Shown one piece after another: positions 1 through 8,617 of a DNA stretch of 64,000 bases (positions within the stretch are counted from its first letter, which is position 1; each line of letters opens with the position of its first letter). Source of the DNA: Actinomadura coerulea. GTDB taxonomy: Bacteria > Actinomycetota > Actinomycetes > Streptosporangiales > Streptosporangiaceae. The notes under the pieces are model-generated. The model was given only the letters and a program-made list of their open reading frames with translations, did no database searches and was not told where the DNA came from. The stretch is from the NCBI RefSeq assembly GCF_014208105.1, contig NZ_JACHMQ010000001.1, forward strand, positions 4,774,001-4,838,000. Reading direction: 5' to 3'. Made by a program: the position numbers and the translations under genes.

Positions 1-48
1 GTCCTGGTGTCGGGCGCCGTCGCCGTCGCCCGTTTTCGCAAGGTGTGA
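1..48 (+). CDS. C-terminal end of an unidentified protein (partial)
   Basis: The first 16 codons of the window form an open frame ending in TGA at 46-48. The encoded tail, VLVSGAVAVARFRKV, is a short hydrophobic stretch followed by basic residues, as at the cytoplasmic end of a polytopic membrane protein such as an MFS or ABC permease. Only 15 residues are visible, so the family cannot be assigned. The stop lies 17 bases before the next start codon on the same strand, so the two genes may be co-transcribed. Confidence 0.4.
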   Translation, partial: VLVSGAVAVARFRKV

Positions 49-65
49 TGTGGAAGAGGGGGAAC

Positions 66-500
66 ATGAACGGTGAGCGGGCCTCGATCGAGGTGGACGA
101 GTTCCTGCCGCATCCGCCCGCGAAGGTGTGGAGGGCGCTCACCGAGCCCGATCTGCTGGCCCGGTGGCTGATGCCGAACGACTTCAAGGCCGTCGTCGGG
201 CACCGCTTCACGTTCACCGCCAAGCCGATCCCGGCGATCGGCTTCGACGGGACGATCGCGTGCCGCGTCCTCGACATCGAGGACGCGGCCCTGCTGCGCA
301 TCAGCTGGCGCGGCGGCGGCCTCGACACGACGGTGACGTGGCGGCTCGTGCCCGAGGGGCGCGGGACGCGCCTGTTCGTCGAGCACGCGGGCTTCGACCT
401 GGACGACCCCGTCGACGCGCACGCCTTCCGCGGCATGGGCAGCGGCTGGCGCTCCAACATCATCCGCTCCCTGCACGACCTCCTCACCGACCTGCCCTGA
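66..500 (+). CDS. SRPBCC (AHSA1-like) domain protein
   Basis: A 144-residue single-domain protein of the START/Bet v1-like SRPBCC superfamily, AHSA1 branch. The N-terminus carries the family pattern: a strand around VDEFLPHPPAKVWRAL followed by the LTEPDLLARWLMP helix. The C-terminal helix (SGWRSNIIRSLHDLL) would close the hydrophobic cavity. The ATG at 66 is preferred over ATGs at 45 and 48 because a GAGGGGG ribosome-binding site lies just upstream of it. Such proteins bind small hydrophobic ligands or act as stress-related activators; no ligand can be inferred here. It converges on the ABC exporter that ends at 535. Confidence 0.85.
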   Translation: MNGERASIEVDEFLPHPPAKVWRALTEPDLLARWLMPNDFKAVVGHRFTFTAKPIPAIGFDGTIACRVLDIEDAALLRISWRGGGLDTTVTWRLVPEGRGTRLFVEHAGFDLDDPVDAHAFRGMGSGWRSNIIRSLHDLLTDLP

Positions 501-534
501 CCCGCACCGCAGGCCGGTGAGACGCCCAGGGAGG

Positions 535-2415
535 TCAGGCGACGGGCTCCAGGGGCGGTTCGTCGGCGAACTGGGTGTTGTAGAGGTCGGCGTAGCGGCC
601 GTCCGCGGCGAGGAGTTCCTCGTGGGTGCCGCGTTCGATGATGCGGCCGCTCTCCACGACGAGGATCAGGTCGGCGGCGCGGACGGTGGACAGGCGGTGC
701 GCGATGACCACGGCGGTGCGGCCGTCGAGGGCCTCGGTCAGGGCCTCCTGGACGGCGGCCTCGGACGTGGAGTCGAGGTGCGCGGTGGCCTCGTCCAGGA
801 TCACGACGCGCTGGCGGGCGAGCAGGAGCCGCGCGATGGTGAGGCGCTGGCGCTCGCCGCCGGACAGGCGGTAGCCGCGCTCGCCGACGATGGTGTCGAG
901 GCCGTCGGGCAGGCCCTCGATGAGGGCGTCGAGGCGGGCGCGGCGCAGCACGTCCCAGAGTTCGTCCTCGGACGCCTCGGGGCGGGCCAGCAGGAGGTTC
1001 TCGCGGATCGACTCGTGGAACAGGTGCCCGTCCTGCGTCACCATGCCGAGCGTGTCGCGGATGGCCTGGAACGACAGGTCGCGGACGTCGACGCCGCCGA
1101 GCCGGACGGCGCCGGAGTCGACGTCGTAGAGGCGCGGCAGCAGCTGCGCGATCGTCGACTTGCCCGCGCCGGACGAGCCGACCAGGGCGACCATCTGGCC
1201 GGGCTCGGCGCGGAACGAGACGTCGTGCAGGACGTCCACGCCGCCGCGGGTGTCGAGGGTGGCGACCTCTTCGAGGGAGGCGAGGGAGACCTTGTCGGCG
1301 GACGGGTAGGCGAAGGTGACGCCGTCGAACTCGACGGCCACCGGGCCCTCGGGCACCTCGCCGGGCTCGGGCTTCTCGGCGACGAGCGGCTTGAGGTCGA
1401 GCACCTCGAAGACCCGCTCGAAGCTGACGAGCGCGCTCATCACCTCGACCCGGGAGCTGGCCAGGGCGGTCAGCGGGGCGTAGAGGCGGGTGAGCAGCAG
1501 GGCGAGGGCGACGACGGCCCCGGCGTCGAGGTGGCCGCGCAGCGACAGGAACCCGCCGACGCCGTAGACGAGCGCGAGGGCGAGCGCCGAGACCATGGTG
1601 AGCGCCGTGATGAAGACGTGCTGCACCATCGCGGTGCGGACGCCGATGTCGCGGACGCGGCGGGCCCGGGCGGCGAACTCGGCCGACTCGCGGGCCGGGC
1701 GCCCGAACAGCTTCACCAGCGTCGCGCCGGGGGCGGAGAACCGCTCGGTCATCTGCGTGCTCATCGCGGCGTCGTGCGACGCCGCCTCGCGTTCGAGCTT
1801 CGCCAGGCGGGTGCCCATCCGGCGGGCCGGGAGGACGAAGACGGGCAGCAGGACCAGCGCGAGCAGGGTGATCTGCCACGAGATGCGCACCATCACCGCG
1901 AAGGTGAGCAGCACGGTCACAAGGTTGCTGACCACTCCGGAGAGGGTGTCGCTGAACGCCCGCTGGGCGCCGATCACGTCGTTGTTGAGGCGGCTGACCA
2001 GGGCGCCGGTGCGGGTCCGGGTGAAGAAGGCGACCGGCATGCGCTGGACGTGGTCGAACACCGAGGTGCGCAGGTCGAGGATCAGCCCCTCGCCGATGCG
2101 CGCGGAAAGCCACCGGTTCACCAGCCCGAGGGAGCCCTCGGCCAGCGCCAGAACCGCGATCACGATGGCCAGCCACACCACCGTGGACGTGGCGTCATGG
2201 TCGACGATCGCGTTGACGACCCATCCGGCGAGGACGGGCGTCGCGACGGCGATGACCGCCATCACCACGCTGAGCAGGAGAAAGGCGGTGAGAATGCCCC
2301 GGTGCGGGCGGGCGAAGCGGCCGATGCGCCCCAGCGTCGCCCTGGAGAACGGCCTGCTGTCCCGCGCGTTCATGGCGTGGTGCAGCGACATCCACGCCGT
2401 GACTTCCATGTCCAT
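535..2415 (-). CDS. ABC exporter, fused permease and ATPase
   Basis: A half-size ABC exporter of about 626 residues. The N-terminal half is a six-helix type I exporter membrane domain (about residues 40-330). The C-terminal nucleotide-binding domain has Walker A GSSGAGKST (near 410), signature LSGGERQRL (near 516), Walker B VVILDEATAHLD and an H-loop in VIAHRLST, so it should be catalytically competent and probably acts as a homodimer. Longer upstream starts are possible, but ATG 2415 is preceded by AGGGG and sits about 27 bases after a predicted transcription start. Its promoter has the SoxR architecture described separately. In Streptomyces coelicolor the small SoxR regulon includes an ABC transporter (SCO7008), so export of redox-active metabolites is a reasonable inference. 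Confidence 0.92.
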   Translation of the reverse strand: MDMEVTAWMSLHHAMNARDSRPFSRATLGRIGRFARPHRGILTAFLLLSVVMAVIAVATPVLAGWVVNAIVDHDATSTVVWLAIVIAVLALAEGSLGLVNRWLSARIGEGLILDLRTSVFDHVQRMPVAFFTRTRTGALVSRLNNDVIGAQRAFSDTLSGVVSNLVTVLLTFAVMVRISWQITLLALVLLPVFVLPARRMGTRLAKLEREAASHDAAMSTQMTERFSAPGATLVKLFGRPARESAEFAARARRVRDIGVRTAMVQHVFITALTMVSALALALVYGVGGFLSLRGHLDAGAVVALALLLTRLYAPLTALASSRVEVMSALVSFERVFEVLDLKPLVAEKPEPGEVPEGPVAVEFDGVTFAYPSADKVSLASLEEVATLDTRGGVDVLHDVSFRAEPGQMVALVGSSGAGKSTIAQLLPRLYDVDSGAVRLGGVDVRDLSFQAIRDTLGMVTQDGHLFHESIRENLLLARPEASEDELWDVLRRARLDALIEGLPDGLDTIVGERGYRLSGGERQRLTIARLLLARQRVVILDEATAHLDSTSEAAVQEALTEALDGRTAVVIAHRLSTVRAADLILVVESGRIIERGTHEELLAADGRYADLYNTQFADEPPLEPVA

Positions 2416-2448
2416 GGAGACCCCTGTGATCGTTAGCCTGGAACAGCA

Positions 2449-2479
2449 AGCATGCGACCTCAAGAAAGGTTGAGGTCAA
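2449..2479 (-). promoter_or_regulatory. SoxR/MerR-type promoter of the ABC exporter
   Basis: Read on the minus strand, a -35 TTGACC (2474-2479) and a -10 CATGCT (2449-2454) are separated by 19 bases, the overlong spacer typical of MerR-family promoters. The spacer region contains a dyad with arms GACCTCAA and TTGAGGTC around 6 bases (2456-2477). Its 18-base core begins CCTCAAG and ends GTTGAGG, nearly the enterobacterial SoxR box. No soxR gene lies in this window. Confidence 0.75.
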
Positions 2480-2540
2480 GCCGTCGCAGGATCCCAGGGT
2501 CCCGCGGGGGTACGACATTTCCGCGAGGGAAGGGCGTCCT

Positions 2541-3695
2541 GTGGACATCGACGAACTCCGGTCCGACACCCCCGGCTGCGCGAAGGTGGCCCATCTCAAC
2601 AACGCCGGGGCCGCGCTTCCGCCCCGTCCGGTCATCGACGCCGTCGCCGGGCACTTCGAACAGGAGTCGCTGATCGGCGGATACGAGGCCGCCGAGCGCA
2701 ACGAGGCGGCCATCGCGCACTTCTACGACGCCGTCGCCCGGCTCCTCGGGGCCCGCCCCGACGAGATCGCCTTCGTGGAGAACGCCACCCGTGCGTGGGA
2801 CATGGCGTTCTACGCGATCCCCTTCGCGGACGGCGACCGCATCCTGACGACGACGAGCGAGTACTCCAGCAACGCGATCGCCTACCAGCAGGTGGCGGCG
2901 GCCAAGGGCGCGCGTGTGGAGGTCGTCCCGGACGAGCCCGACGGAACCCTCTCGCTGGACGCGCTGGAGGCCGAGCTCGCCAAGGGCGACGTCCGGCTGG
3001 TGTCGCTGAACCACATCCCGACGCACAACGGGCTCATCAACCCCGCGGCCGAGGTCGGGCGGCTGTGCCGTGCGCACGGCGTCCTGTACCTCCTGGACGC
3101 GTGCCAGTCGGTGGGGCATCTCGCCTTGGACGTCGACGAGATCGGCTGCGACATCCTGTCGGCGACGGGGCGCAAGTTCCTGCGCGGCCCGCGCGGCACG
3201 GGCTTCCTGTACGTCCGGCGCGAGATCCTGCGGACGCTCGTCCCCCCGTTCCTCGACCTCCAGGCCGCGGACTGGAAGGCGCCGAACGGGTTCGAGATGC
3301 GCGAGGACGCCCAGCGGTTCGAGACGTGGGAACGGCACGTCGCCGGGCAGATCGGGCTGGGCGTCGCCGCCGACTACGCGGCCGACCTCGGGATGGAGCG
3401 GATCGAGGACCGCGTCCTGGGCCTCGCCGCCCGGCTCAGGGAGGAACTGTCCGCCCGGCCCGGGGCCACCGTCCTGGACAGGGGCGCGCGGCCCTCCGGC
3501 ATCGTCACCTTCACCGTGGACGGACGCGACCCGGCCGCCGTCAAGGCGGCGGCCGGCGAGCGGGGCGTCAACGTCAACGTGACCAACCCGCTCTCGCACG
3601 GATACGACCCGCACGCCCGTCCAGCGGCCGTGCGGGCCTCCGTGCACTACTACAACACCGACGAGGAACTGGAGCGCCTCCTGTCCGTGCTGTGA
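2541..3695 (+). CDS. Class V aminotransferase-fold PLP enzyme
   Basis: A 384-residue fold-type I PLP enzyme of the class V aminotransferase/cysteine desulfurase group. The N-terminus has the HLNNAGAALPPRPV motif. The PLP-binding aspartate is in LLDACQSVGHL, and the Schiff-base lysine is in SATGRKFLRGPRG (near residue 211). The C-terminal small domain ends with the SVHYYNTDEELERLL pattern. It starts at GTG after a GAGGGAAGGG purine tract. Relatives include isopenicillin N epimerase-like and selenocysteine lyase-like enzymes; the substrate cannot be read from the sequence. It diverges from the ABC exporter across a 125-base region holding the SoxR-type promoter, which faces away from this gene. 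Confidence 0.9.
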   Translation: MDIDELRSDTPGCAKVAHLNNAGAALPPRPVIDAVAGHFEQESLIGGYEAAERNEAAIAHFYDAVARLLGARPDEIAFVENATRAWDMAFYAIPFADGDRILTTTSEYSSNAIAYQQVAAAKGARVEVVPDEPDGTLSLDALEAELAKGDVRLVSLNHIPTHNGLINPAAEVGRLCRAHGVLYLLDACQSVGHLALDVDEIGCDILSATGRKFLRGPRGTGFLYVRREILRTLVPPFLDLQAADWKAPNGFEMREDAQRFETWERHVAGQIGLGVAADYAADLGMERIEDRVLGLAARLREELSARPGATVLDRGARPSGIVTFTVDGRDPAAVKAAAGERGVNVNVTNPLSHGYDPHARPAAVRASVHYYNTDEELERLLSVL

Positions 3696-3719
3696 GCGGG
3701 CAGGGTCAGGCGGGCAGGG

Positions 3720-4139
3720 TCAGGTGTTCGGGCGCGCCGCGCTGATGTCGGCGAGCGCCGACGCCGAGTCCTTCTCGATCGCCAGGTCGCCGATGGACAC
3801 GATGCCCACCGGACGGCCGTCCTCGATGACGGGGAGCCGCCGGACGGACCGCTCGCGCATGATCTGCGCGGCCTTGTCGAGGGAGTCGTCGGGCCCCACC
3901 GTCGCGGTCACCTTGCTCGCGATCTTGCCGATCTTGGACTGCGCGGGGTCGCCGCCTGCGGCGAGCCCGCGCACCACCAGGTCGCGGTCGGTGACGACGC
4001 CCTTCAGGTCGTCGCCCTCCGCCACCAGGACCGCACCGATCTCCTCGTCGCGCATCGCGCGCGCCACGGTGACGATGTCGAGCTCCGGCGACACCGCCGT
4101 AGGCGAGCCGGTCATGATGTCGCGGACTTTCGTGGCCAT
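3720..4139 (-). CDS. CBS-domain pair protein
   Basis: A 139-residue protein made almost entirely of two tandem CBS motifs: VRDIMTGSPTAVSPELDIVTVARAM with LVAEGDDLKGVVTDRDLV, and VGPDDSLDKAAQIMRERSVRRLPV with GRPVGIVSIGDL. CBS pairs bind adenine nucleotides or polyphosphates and usually act as energy or stress sensors. There is no catalytic domain. An AAGGAG lies about ten bases upstream of the ATG. It converges on the aminotransferase gene with only 24 bases between stops. Confidence 0.9.
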   Translation of the reverse strand: MATKVRDIMTGSPTAVSPELDIVTVARAMRDEEIGAVLVAEGDDLKGVVTDRDLVVRGLAAGGDPAQSKIGKIASKVTATVGPDDSLDKAAQIMRERSVRRLPVIEDGRPVGIVSIGDLAIEKDSASALADISAARPNT

Positions 4140-4210
4140 CGCTCACTCACTCCTTGCTCGTGGGTCGTAGCCGGGAACGATGCGCCCCTACCCCTCAGAC
4201 CGGGGGTCAC

Positions 4211-5203
4211 TCATCGCGCCCGGAACGGTGCGAGCACCTTCCGGGCGGCGGCCCCGTCCACCACGAGCCGGTTCGGGTCCGAAGGGGCGGGACGGACGGG
4301 GATCGTGGTCGCGGCGACTCCGCCGCTCCCGCCGAACCCGCGCGCGAGCGTGCGCAGCGCCCCGGCGTCCAGCCTCGGAGTGCTCTCGATCGAACCGGCC
4401 GCGACGGTGAGGAAGCGCGCGAACCGCACCGGGTCCTTCGCCATGAGGTCCTTGGCCCGCCGCGCCATCGAGGCGAGGAACAGCTGCTGGCGTCTCACGC
4501 GGTCCAGGTCCGAGCCGTCCCCGAGGCCGTGCCGGGCCCGGACGTAGGCGAGCGCCTGCGCCCCTCCCAGCAGGTGCCGGCCCGCGGGGAGGTCCAGCCC
4601 GGACTTCGGATCGTCGACCGCCGCCGGCAGCATCACCTCGACGCCGCCGAGCGCGTCCACCACCCGGGTGAAGCCGCCGAAGTCGATCACGACGGTCTGG
4701 TCGATCCGGACGCCGGTCAGCGACTCCACCGCCCCGCGCGTGCAGGCGGCGCCGCCCAGCGGGAACGCCGTGTTGATCGCCGCCTGCCGCGATCGGCTCC
4801 GGGCGCAGGGGGGCATCGGCACGAGCACGTCCCGGGGGATGCTCACGAGCCGCGGCCGCTTCCGGTCGGCGGGGACGTGCACGAGCAGCAGGGTGTCGGA
4901 GCGCGACGCGCCGGCGTGGCGGGCGTCCAGCCCGATGACCAGCACGTTCAGCGGCCCCGCGGCGGTGGGCGCGGTCGAGCCGGTCGCCGCCGGCCGCGCG
5001 CCCGGTCCGTGCAGCAGGACCACCGGGACGAGGATCGCCGCGGCGGTCACCGCCGCGACCACGCCGAGCAGCGCCCACCGCAGCATGCCGCGGCGCCCGC
5101 GCCGCGCCTCGTCCAGCAGCCGGCCGCGCTGCCGGGCGAGGGACGGCGGCGGCTCGTGCTCCAGGTCGCGGCCGAGGCCGCGGATCAGGTCGAGATCGTC
5201 CAC
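4211..5203 (-). CDS. LCP (LytR-CpsA-Psr) family cell-wall protein
   Basis: A 330-residue type II membrane protein: a cytoplasmic segment of about 40 residues, one transmembrane helix (near 40-62) and an extracellular LCP domain. LCP hallmarks are the conserved opening NVLVIGLDARHAGASRSDTL, the SIPRDVLV motif, the NTAF segment, and the late arginine-rich motif GSDLDRVRRQQLFL. LCP enzymes transfer phosphate-linked glycopolymers to peptidoglycan. GTG 5203 is chosen because GAGGAGG lies seven bases upstream; a GTG at 5209 overlaps the sigma stop codon. The gene directly follows the ECF sigma factor, so the pair is one operon and the LCP may respond to that sigma factor's signal. Confidence 0.9.
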   Translation of the reverse strand: MDDLDLIRGLGRDLEHEPPPSLARQRGRLLDEARRGRRGMLRWALLGVVAAVTAAAILVPVVLLHGPGARPAATGSTAPTAAGPLNVLVIGLDARHAGASRSDTLLLVHVPADRKRPRLVSIPRDVLVPMPPCARSRSRQAAINTAFPLGGAACTRGAVESLTGVRIDQTVVIDFGGFTRVVDALGGVEVMLPAAVDDPKSGLDLPAGRHLLGGAQALAYVRARHGLGDGSDLDRVRRQQLFLASMARRAKDLMAKDPVRFARFLTVAAGSIESTPRLDAGALRTLARGFGGSGGVAATTIPVRPAPSDPNRLVVDGAAARKVLAPFRAR

Positions 5204-5205
5204 GG

Positions 5206-5799
5206 TCACGCCTCCTCGCGGGTCGGGTCGGTGTCGCCGAGCGCCGCGCGCACCTTGCGCCGCGCCCGGTTGAGGCGGGAGCGGACCGTGCCGACCGGGA
5301 TGCCGAGCGCCCGCGCCGCCTCCTCGTAGGACAGGTCGCCCCAGGCCACCAGCAGCAGGACGTCCAGGTCGCGGCGCGCCAGGCCGGACAGCGCCGCCGC
5401 CAGCGCCGGACGGGTCGCCGACGCGGTCACCCCCGCGGCGACGCGGTCGTCGGGCCCCTCCACCGGGCCGTCCACGGGGCTGCGCCGCAGCGCCCGGTAG
5501 CGTGCGGCCTCCGCCCTGTGGTGCCGCGCGACCAGCTTCGTCGCGATGCCGAACAGCCACGGCCGCGCGTCCCGCTGCTCCAGGTCGTAGCGGTGCCGCC
5601 TGCTGAACGCGGCCAGGAACGTCTCCCCGACGACGTCCTCCGCCGCCTCCGGCCCGAGGCGGCGGGAGACGTACCGGTAGAGCATGGCCGAATAGCGGTC
5701 GAACAGCGCAGCGAACGCCTCGGGATCGGCGAGCGAGCTCTCGATGAGAGCGGCGTCGCTTTCCCGAGCCGTCGGGGGAACGGTCATCGCGGCCACCAT
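5206..5799 (-). CDS. ECF-type RNA polymerase sigma factor
   Basis: A 197-residue ECF sigma factor. Region 2 is DPEAFAALFDRYSAMLYRYVSRRLG with the AEDVVGETFLAAF helix and the HRYDLEQRDARPWLFGIATKLV segment; region 4 contains LVAWGDLSYEEAARALGIPVGTVRSRLNRARRKVR. An alternative ATG lies at 5787; neither start has a clear ribosome-binding site, so the mRNA may be leaderless. No classical anti-sigma gene follows. The membrane LCP protein occupies that position, so it may itself be part of the regulatory pair (inference). Confidence 0.9.
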   Translation of the reverse strand: MVAAMTVPPTARESDAALIESSLADPEAFAALFDRYSAMLYRYVSRRLGPEAAEDVVGETFLAAFSRRHRYDLEQRDARPWLFGIATKLVARHHRAEAARYRALRRSPVDGPVEGPDDRVAAGVTASATRPALAAALSGLARRDLDVLLLVAWGDLSYEEAARALGIPVGTVRSRLNRARRKVRAALGDTDPTREEA

Positions 5800-6001
5800 G
5801 GCATGCGCACCGGGCCTTCCCGTGCGGGGACGTTGTCAGCGATGTATCTCCGCAACCCGCGCCGCAGGTTCACGGCGACACGGCGCGCGCCTATACGGAT
5901 CCCGGCGAACCTTCCCGATAAAATGCGCATCCTCTATATGCACGGGGTTGTCGGCAGGACCGCTCCGCCGCCTGTCAGGGACGAGCAGAGGGGGTCTGCA
6001 C

Positions 6002-8536
6002 GTGGGCGACGACGCCGAGCTCGACGCGGAACCGGCGCGCAACAGAACCGCCGAGTTCCGCGTGCCGGTGAAGGTCAACCTCACCCGTCCGGACATCGCC
6101 GTCCGCCGTCCCGCCGAGCCGCGGGACGAGCCCGGCGACGACGCCGCTGACGAGGCCGCTGACGAGGCCGAGGCCGCTGACGACACCGAGGCGGAGACCC
6201 CGGACGAGGCCGCGGACGACACCACCGGCGGAACCGGCGACGAGGCGGCCGAGAAGCCGGCGGGCAGCACCTGGTACGTCCAGTTCACGCCGCCTCCCCC
6301 GCAGGAGGAGCCCGTACGGGAGGCGCCTTCCAGCGCCGCCTCTCCGCCCCCCGAGACCGAGCCCTGGCGTCCCACGTCTCCGTCCGCCGAGGACGAGGAG
6401 CCCGCCCCGGAGGACGACACCGCCTCCCCGGCGGAAGAGCCCCGGGCCGAGGAACGCCCCGAGGAACGCCCCGAGGACGACCCGGCCCAGAGCAGCGCGC
6501 CCCAGCGGGGCCACGCGTCCGCCGCCGCGCCGCCGGAGCCGCAGGAGCGCCCCGACGACGCCCGCGAGGCGCGCGGCACCTCGGCTCCGCGCCACACCTC
6601 GTCCCCCAAGCCCGACGACGCCCCGCCCCCGGCCGCAACGCCCCGAAGCAGCGGCCGACACGCGATCCGTCCCGCGACCGAACACCCCCAGGCCGCGGCG
6701 CCTGAGCCGGAGGCACGGCAGGAACCGCCGAGCGCGGCTCCACCGACCAGGGGGCGACGACACGCGCCCCCCTCGGACGCGGAACCTCCTCAGCGCCCAG
6801 CTCCGCACGCCGCCTCCGCGCCACCGCAACACCAGGAACACCCGGGTGACGTCCACCAGCCGCGCGGCAGGCGCGCGCGCCCCGCACCACCCGGTGCCGA
6901 ACGTCCGCAAGGCGTGGCTCCGCGCACCGCGCCCGCACCGCACCATCAGGAGCGCCCCGGCGACGTCCGCGAAACGCGCGGCAACCGGGCGCTGCCCGCG
7001 CCGCCCCGGCAGTCCGCGCCGCCCGAGGCCGAACGTCCGCAGGGCGCGGCCGCACCGGCCATGCGGCCGGAGGCGCCCGGAGACGTCCGGGGCGCCGCGC
7101 CCTCGCCCGCCGGGCCCACCCGGGTGGAGTGGTTGCCGGATCTGTCGGCTCAGGACGGGCCATGGGAGGCATCGCTTCCGGCTCCGGCGGCCCCGGCTGC
7201 TCCGGCTGCTCCGACGGCCCGGACGTCCGGTCAGTGGAGCGTGCCCTGGGACGGGGCGGCACCACCCGCCCAGCCGGCCCAACCGGTCCAGCCCGCGCAG
7301 CCAGCCCAACCGCCGTATCCGGCTGGGCCCGCCGAGGTGGAGAAGCGGAAGGGCAAGCGGCGCTGGCTCATCGTCGTCGCGGCCATGCTGGTCCTCGTGG
7401 CCGGGGTCGTGGCCGGGCAGCTGCTGCGGCCGCCGCCCGACCCGACCGTGCGTCTGACGATCGCGTCGAGCCACACCTTCCCCGGGCAGGCCCCGGCGCT
7501 GCCATGGCCCGGCGTGGGCCAGGCGGTGCTCTACGTGGACGGGGTCGGGACGATGGGCTCGTCGGGCGGGGCGGTGCCGACGCCCACGGCGAGCGTCGCC
7601 AAGGTGATGACGGCCTACGTCTACCTGAACGCACATCCGCTGAAGTCGGGCGAGGCCGGGCCGGTGCTGACGGTGTCACCGCAGGCGGCGGCGCAGATCC
7701 CGGCGCGCAAGCGGCGCGGCGAGTCGCTGCTCGAAGTGACGGCGAACCAGCGGCTGACGCAGCGCAAGGCGCTGGAGGCCCTGCTCATCATCTCGGCGAA
7801 CGACGTGGCGCACGAGCTGGCCCGCTGGGACTCCGGCGGCGACCAGGCGTTCGTGGCGAAGATGAACGCCGCGGCGCAGCGCCTGGGCATGACCGGCACG
7901 CGCTACACCGACCCGAGCGGCTACCACTCCGGCACCGTCAGCACGGCCGCCGACCAGGTGAAGCTGCTGCGGGCGGCGATGAGGATCCCGGCGTTCACCG
8001 AGATCGTGAACAACCGGATGTACGTGCCGGACGGCGGCGGCTCCCCCCGGCAGGGCGGCAACTTCATCCTGGGACGCAACGGCGTGGTCGGCGGCAAGAC
8101 GGGGTACACGGACGCGGCGGGCGGGAACTACGTGTTCGCCGCGCGCCGGGACGTCGGCGGCACGCAGACCCTGATCGTGGGCGCGGTGATGGGGCAGCGC
8201 TCCCCCAGCGCGGCGGACGCCGTCAACTCGGCGGAGGGCATCCTCGTCGCGGCCGAGCAGGCCATGGTCGCGGCGCCGCTGGCGCGCCCCGGGCAGAGGA
8301 TCGCCTGGCTCGACGACGGGCTCGGCGGCCGGAAGGCGCTGACCGCCGCGTCGCCGGTGAACGTCGTCGGCTGGCCCGGCCTCACCGTGCCCGTCCGCTT
8401 CGACGGCGACCCGCCCGCCGGGGCCGAGCGCGGCACCAGGGCCGGTGTCGTGGACGCGGGCGCCGCCCGGGTCCCGGTGGAGGTCGGCACGGGACGCCCC
8501 CCGTCCCTCGTCAAGCGCCTCACCCGCCTCCGCTGA
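6002..8536 (+). CDS. D-alanyl-D-alanine carboxypeptidase (S11) with long disordered N-terminus
   Basis: An 844-residue protein with three parts. Residues 1-450 are acidic then proline/arginine/histidine-rich low-complexity sequence with imperfect repeats built on QERPGDVRETRG and ERPQG. A single transmembrane helix follows near 453-475. The extracellular remainder is a penicillin-binding-protein type S11 domain with SxxK as SVAK (near 530), SxN as SAND (near 598) and KTG in GGKTGYTD (near 699). It should trim D-Ala from peptidoglycan stems outside the cell. GTG 6002 has AGAGGGGG seven bases upstream; the open frame extends further upstream but has no signal there. Usual family members are 300-450 residues, so the cytoplasmic extension is exceptional. 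Confidence 0.9.
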   Translation: MGDDAELDAEPARNRTAEFRVPVKVNLTRPDIAVRRPAEPRDEPGDDAADEAADEAEAADDTEAETPDEAADDTTGGTGDEAAEKPAGSTWYVQFTPPPPQEEPVREAPSSAASPPPETEPWRPTSPSAEDEEPAPEDDTASPAEEPRAEERPEERPEDDPAQSSAPQRGHASAAAPPEPQERPDDAREARGTSAPRHTSSPKPDDAPPPAATPRSSGRHAIRPATEHPQAAAPEPEARQEPPSAAPPTRGRRHAPPSDAEPPQRPAPHAASAPPQHQEHPGDVHQPRGRRARPAPPGAERPQGVAPRTAPAPHHQERPGDVRETRGNRALPAPPRQSAPPEAERPQGAAAPAMRPEAPGDVRGAAPSPAGPTRVEWLPDLSAQDGPWEASLPAPAAPAAPAAPTARTSGQWSVPWDGAAPPAQPAQPVQPAQPAQPPYPAGPAEVEKRKGKRRWLIVVAAMLVLVAGVVAGQLLRPPPDPTVRLTIASSHTFPGQAPALPWPGVGQAVLYVDGVGTMGSSGGAVPTPTASVAKVMTAYVYLNAHPLKSGEAGPVLTVSPQAAAQIPARKRRGESLLEVTANQRLTQRKALEALLIISANDVAHELARWDSGGDQAFVAKMNAAAQRLGMTGTRYTDPSGYHSGTVSTAADQVKLLRAAMRIPAFTEIVNNRMYVPDGGGSPRQGGNFILGRNGVVGGKTGYTDAAGGNYVFAARRDVGGTQTLIVGAVMGQRSPSAADAVNSAEGILVAAEQAMVAAPLARPGQRIAWLDDGLGGRKALTAASPVNVVGWPGLTVPVRFDGDPPAGAERGTRAGVVDAGAARVPVEVGTGRPPSLVKRLTRLR

Positions 8537-8540
8537 CCCC

Positions 8541-8606
8541 GCGTTGACTTGCGGCGTGTCGCCCTTATCAGCGCTGTCATAAGGGCGACACGCCGCAAGT
8601 CGACGC
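8541..8606. repeat. Dispersed hairpin element, copy 1 (bidirectional terminator)
   Basis: A near-perfect palindrome lies between two convergent genes. The 23-base arms (8546-8568 and 8579-8601) begin GACTTGCGGCGTGTCGCCC and flank a ten-base loop; four more flanking bases pair outside a single mismatch. Related copies lie at 49276-49331 and 51307-51362. Position and symmetry fit a bidirectional transcription terminator. Confidence 0.85.
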
Positions 8607-8617
8607 CTGGTGGCGGG

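Noticed and set aside
517..2436. A 639-codon plus-strand open frame
   Set aside because: Antisense shadow of the ABC exporter, with no start signal or recognisable domain.
2464..2540. SoxR control of the divergent aminotransferase gene
   Set aside because: The -35/-10 elements around the dyad are oriented only toward the ABC exporter; no matching promoter is seen for the other strand.
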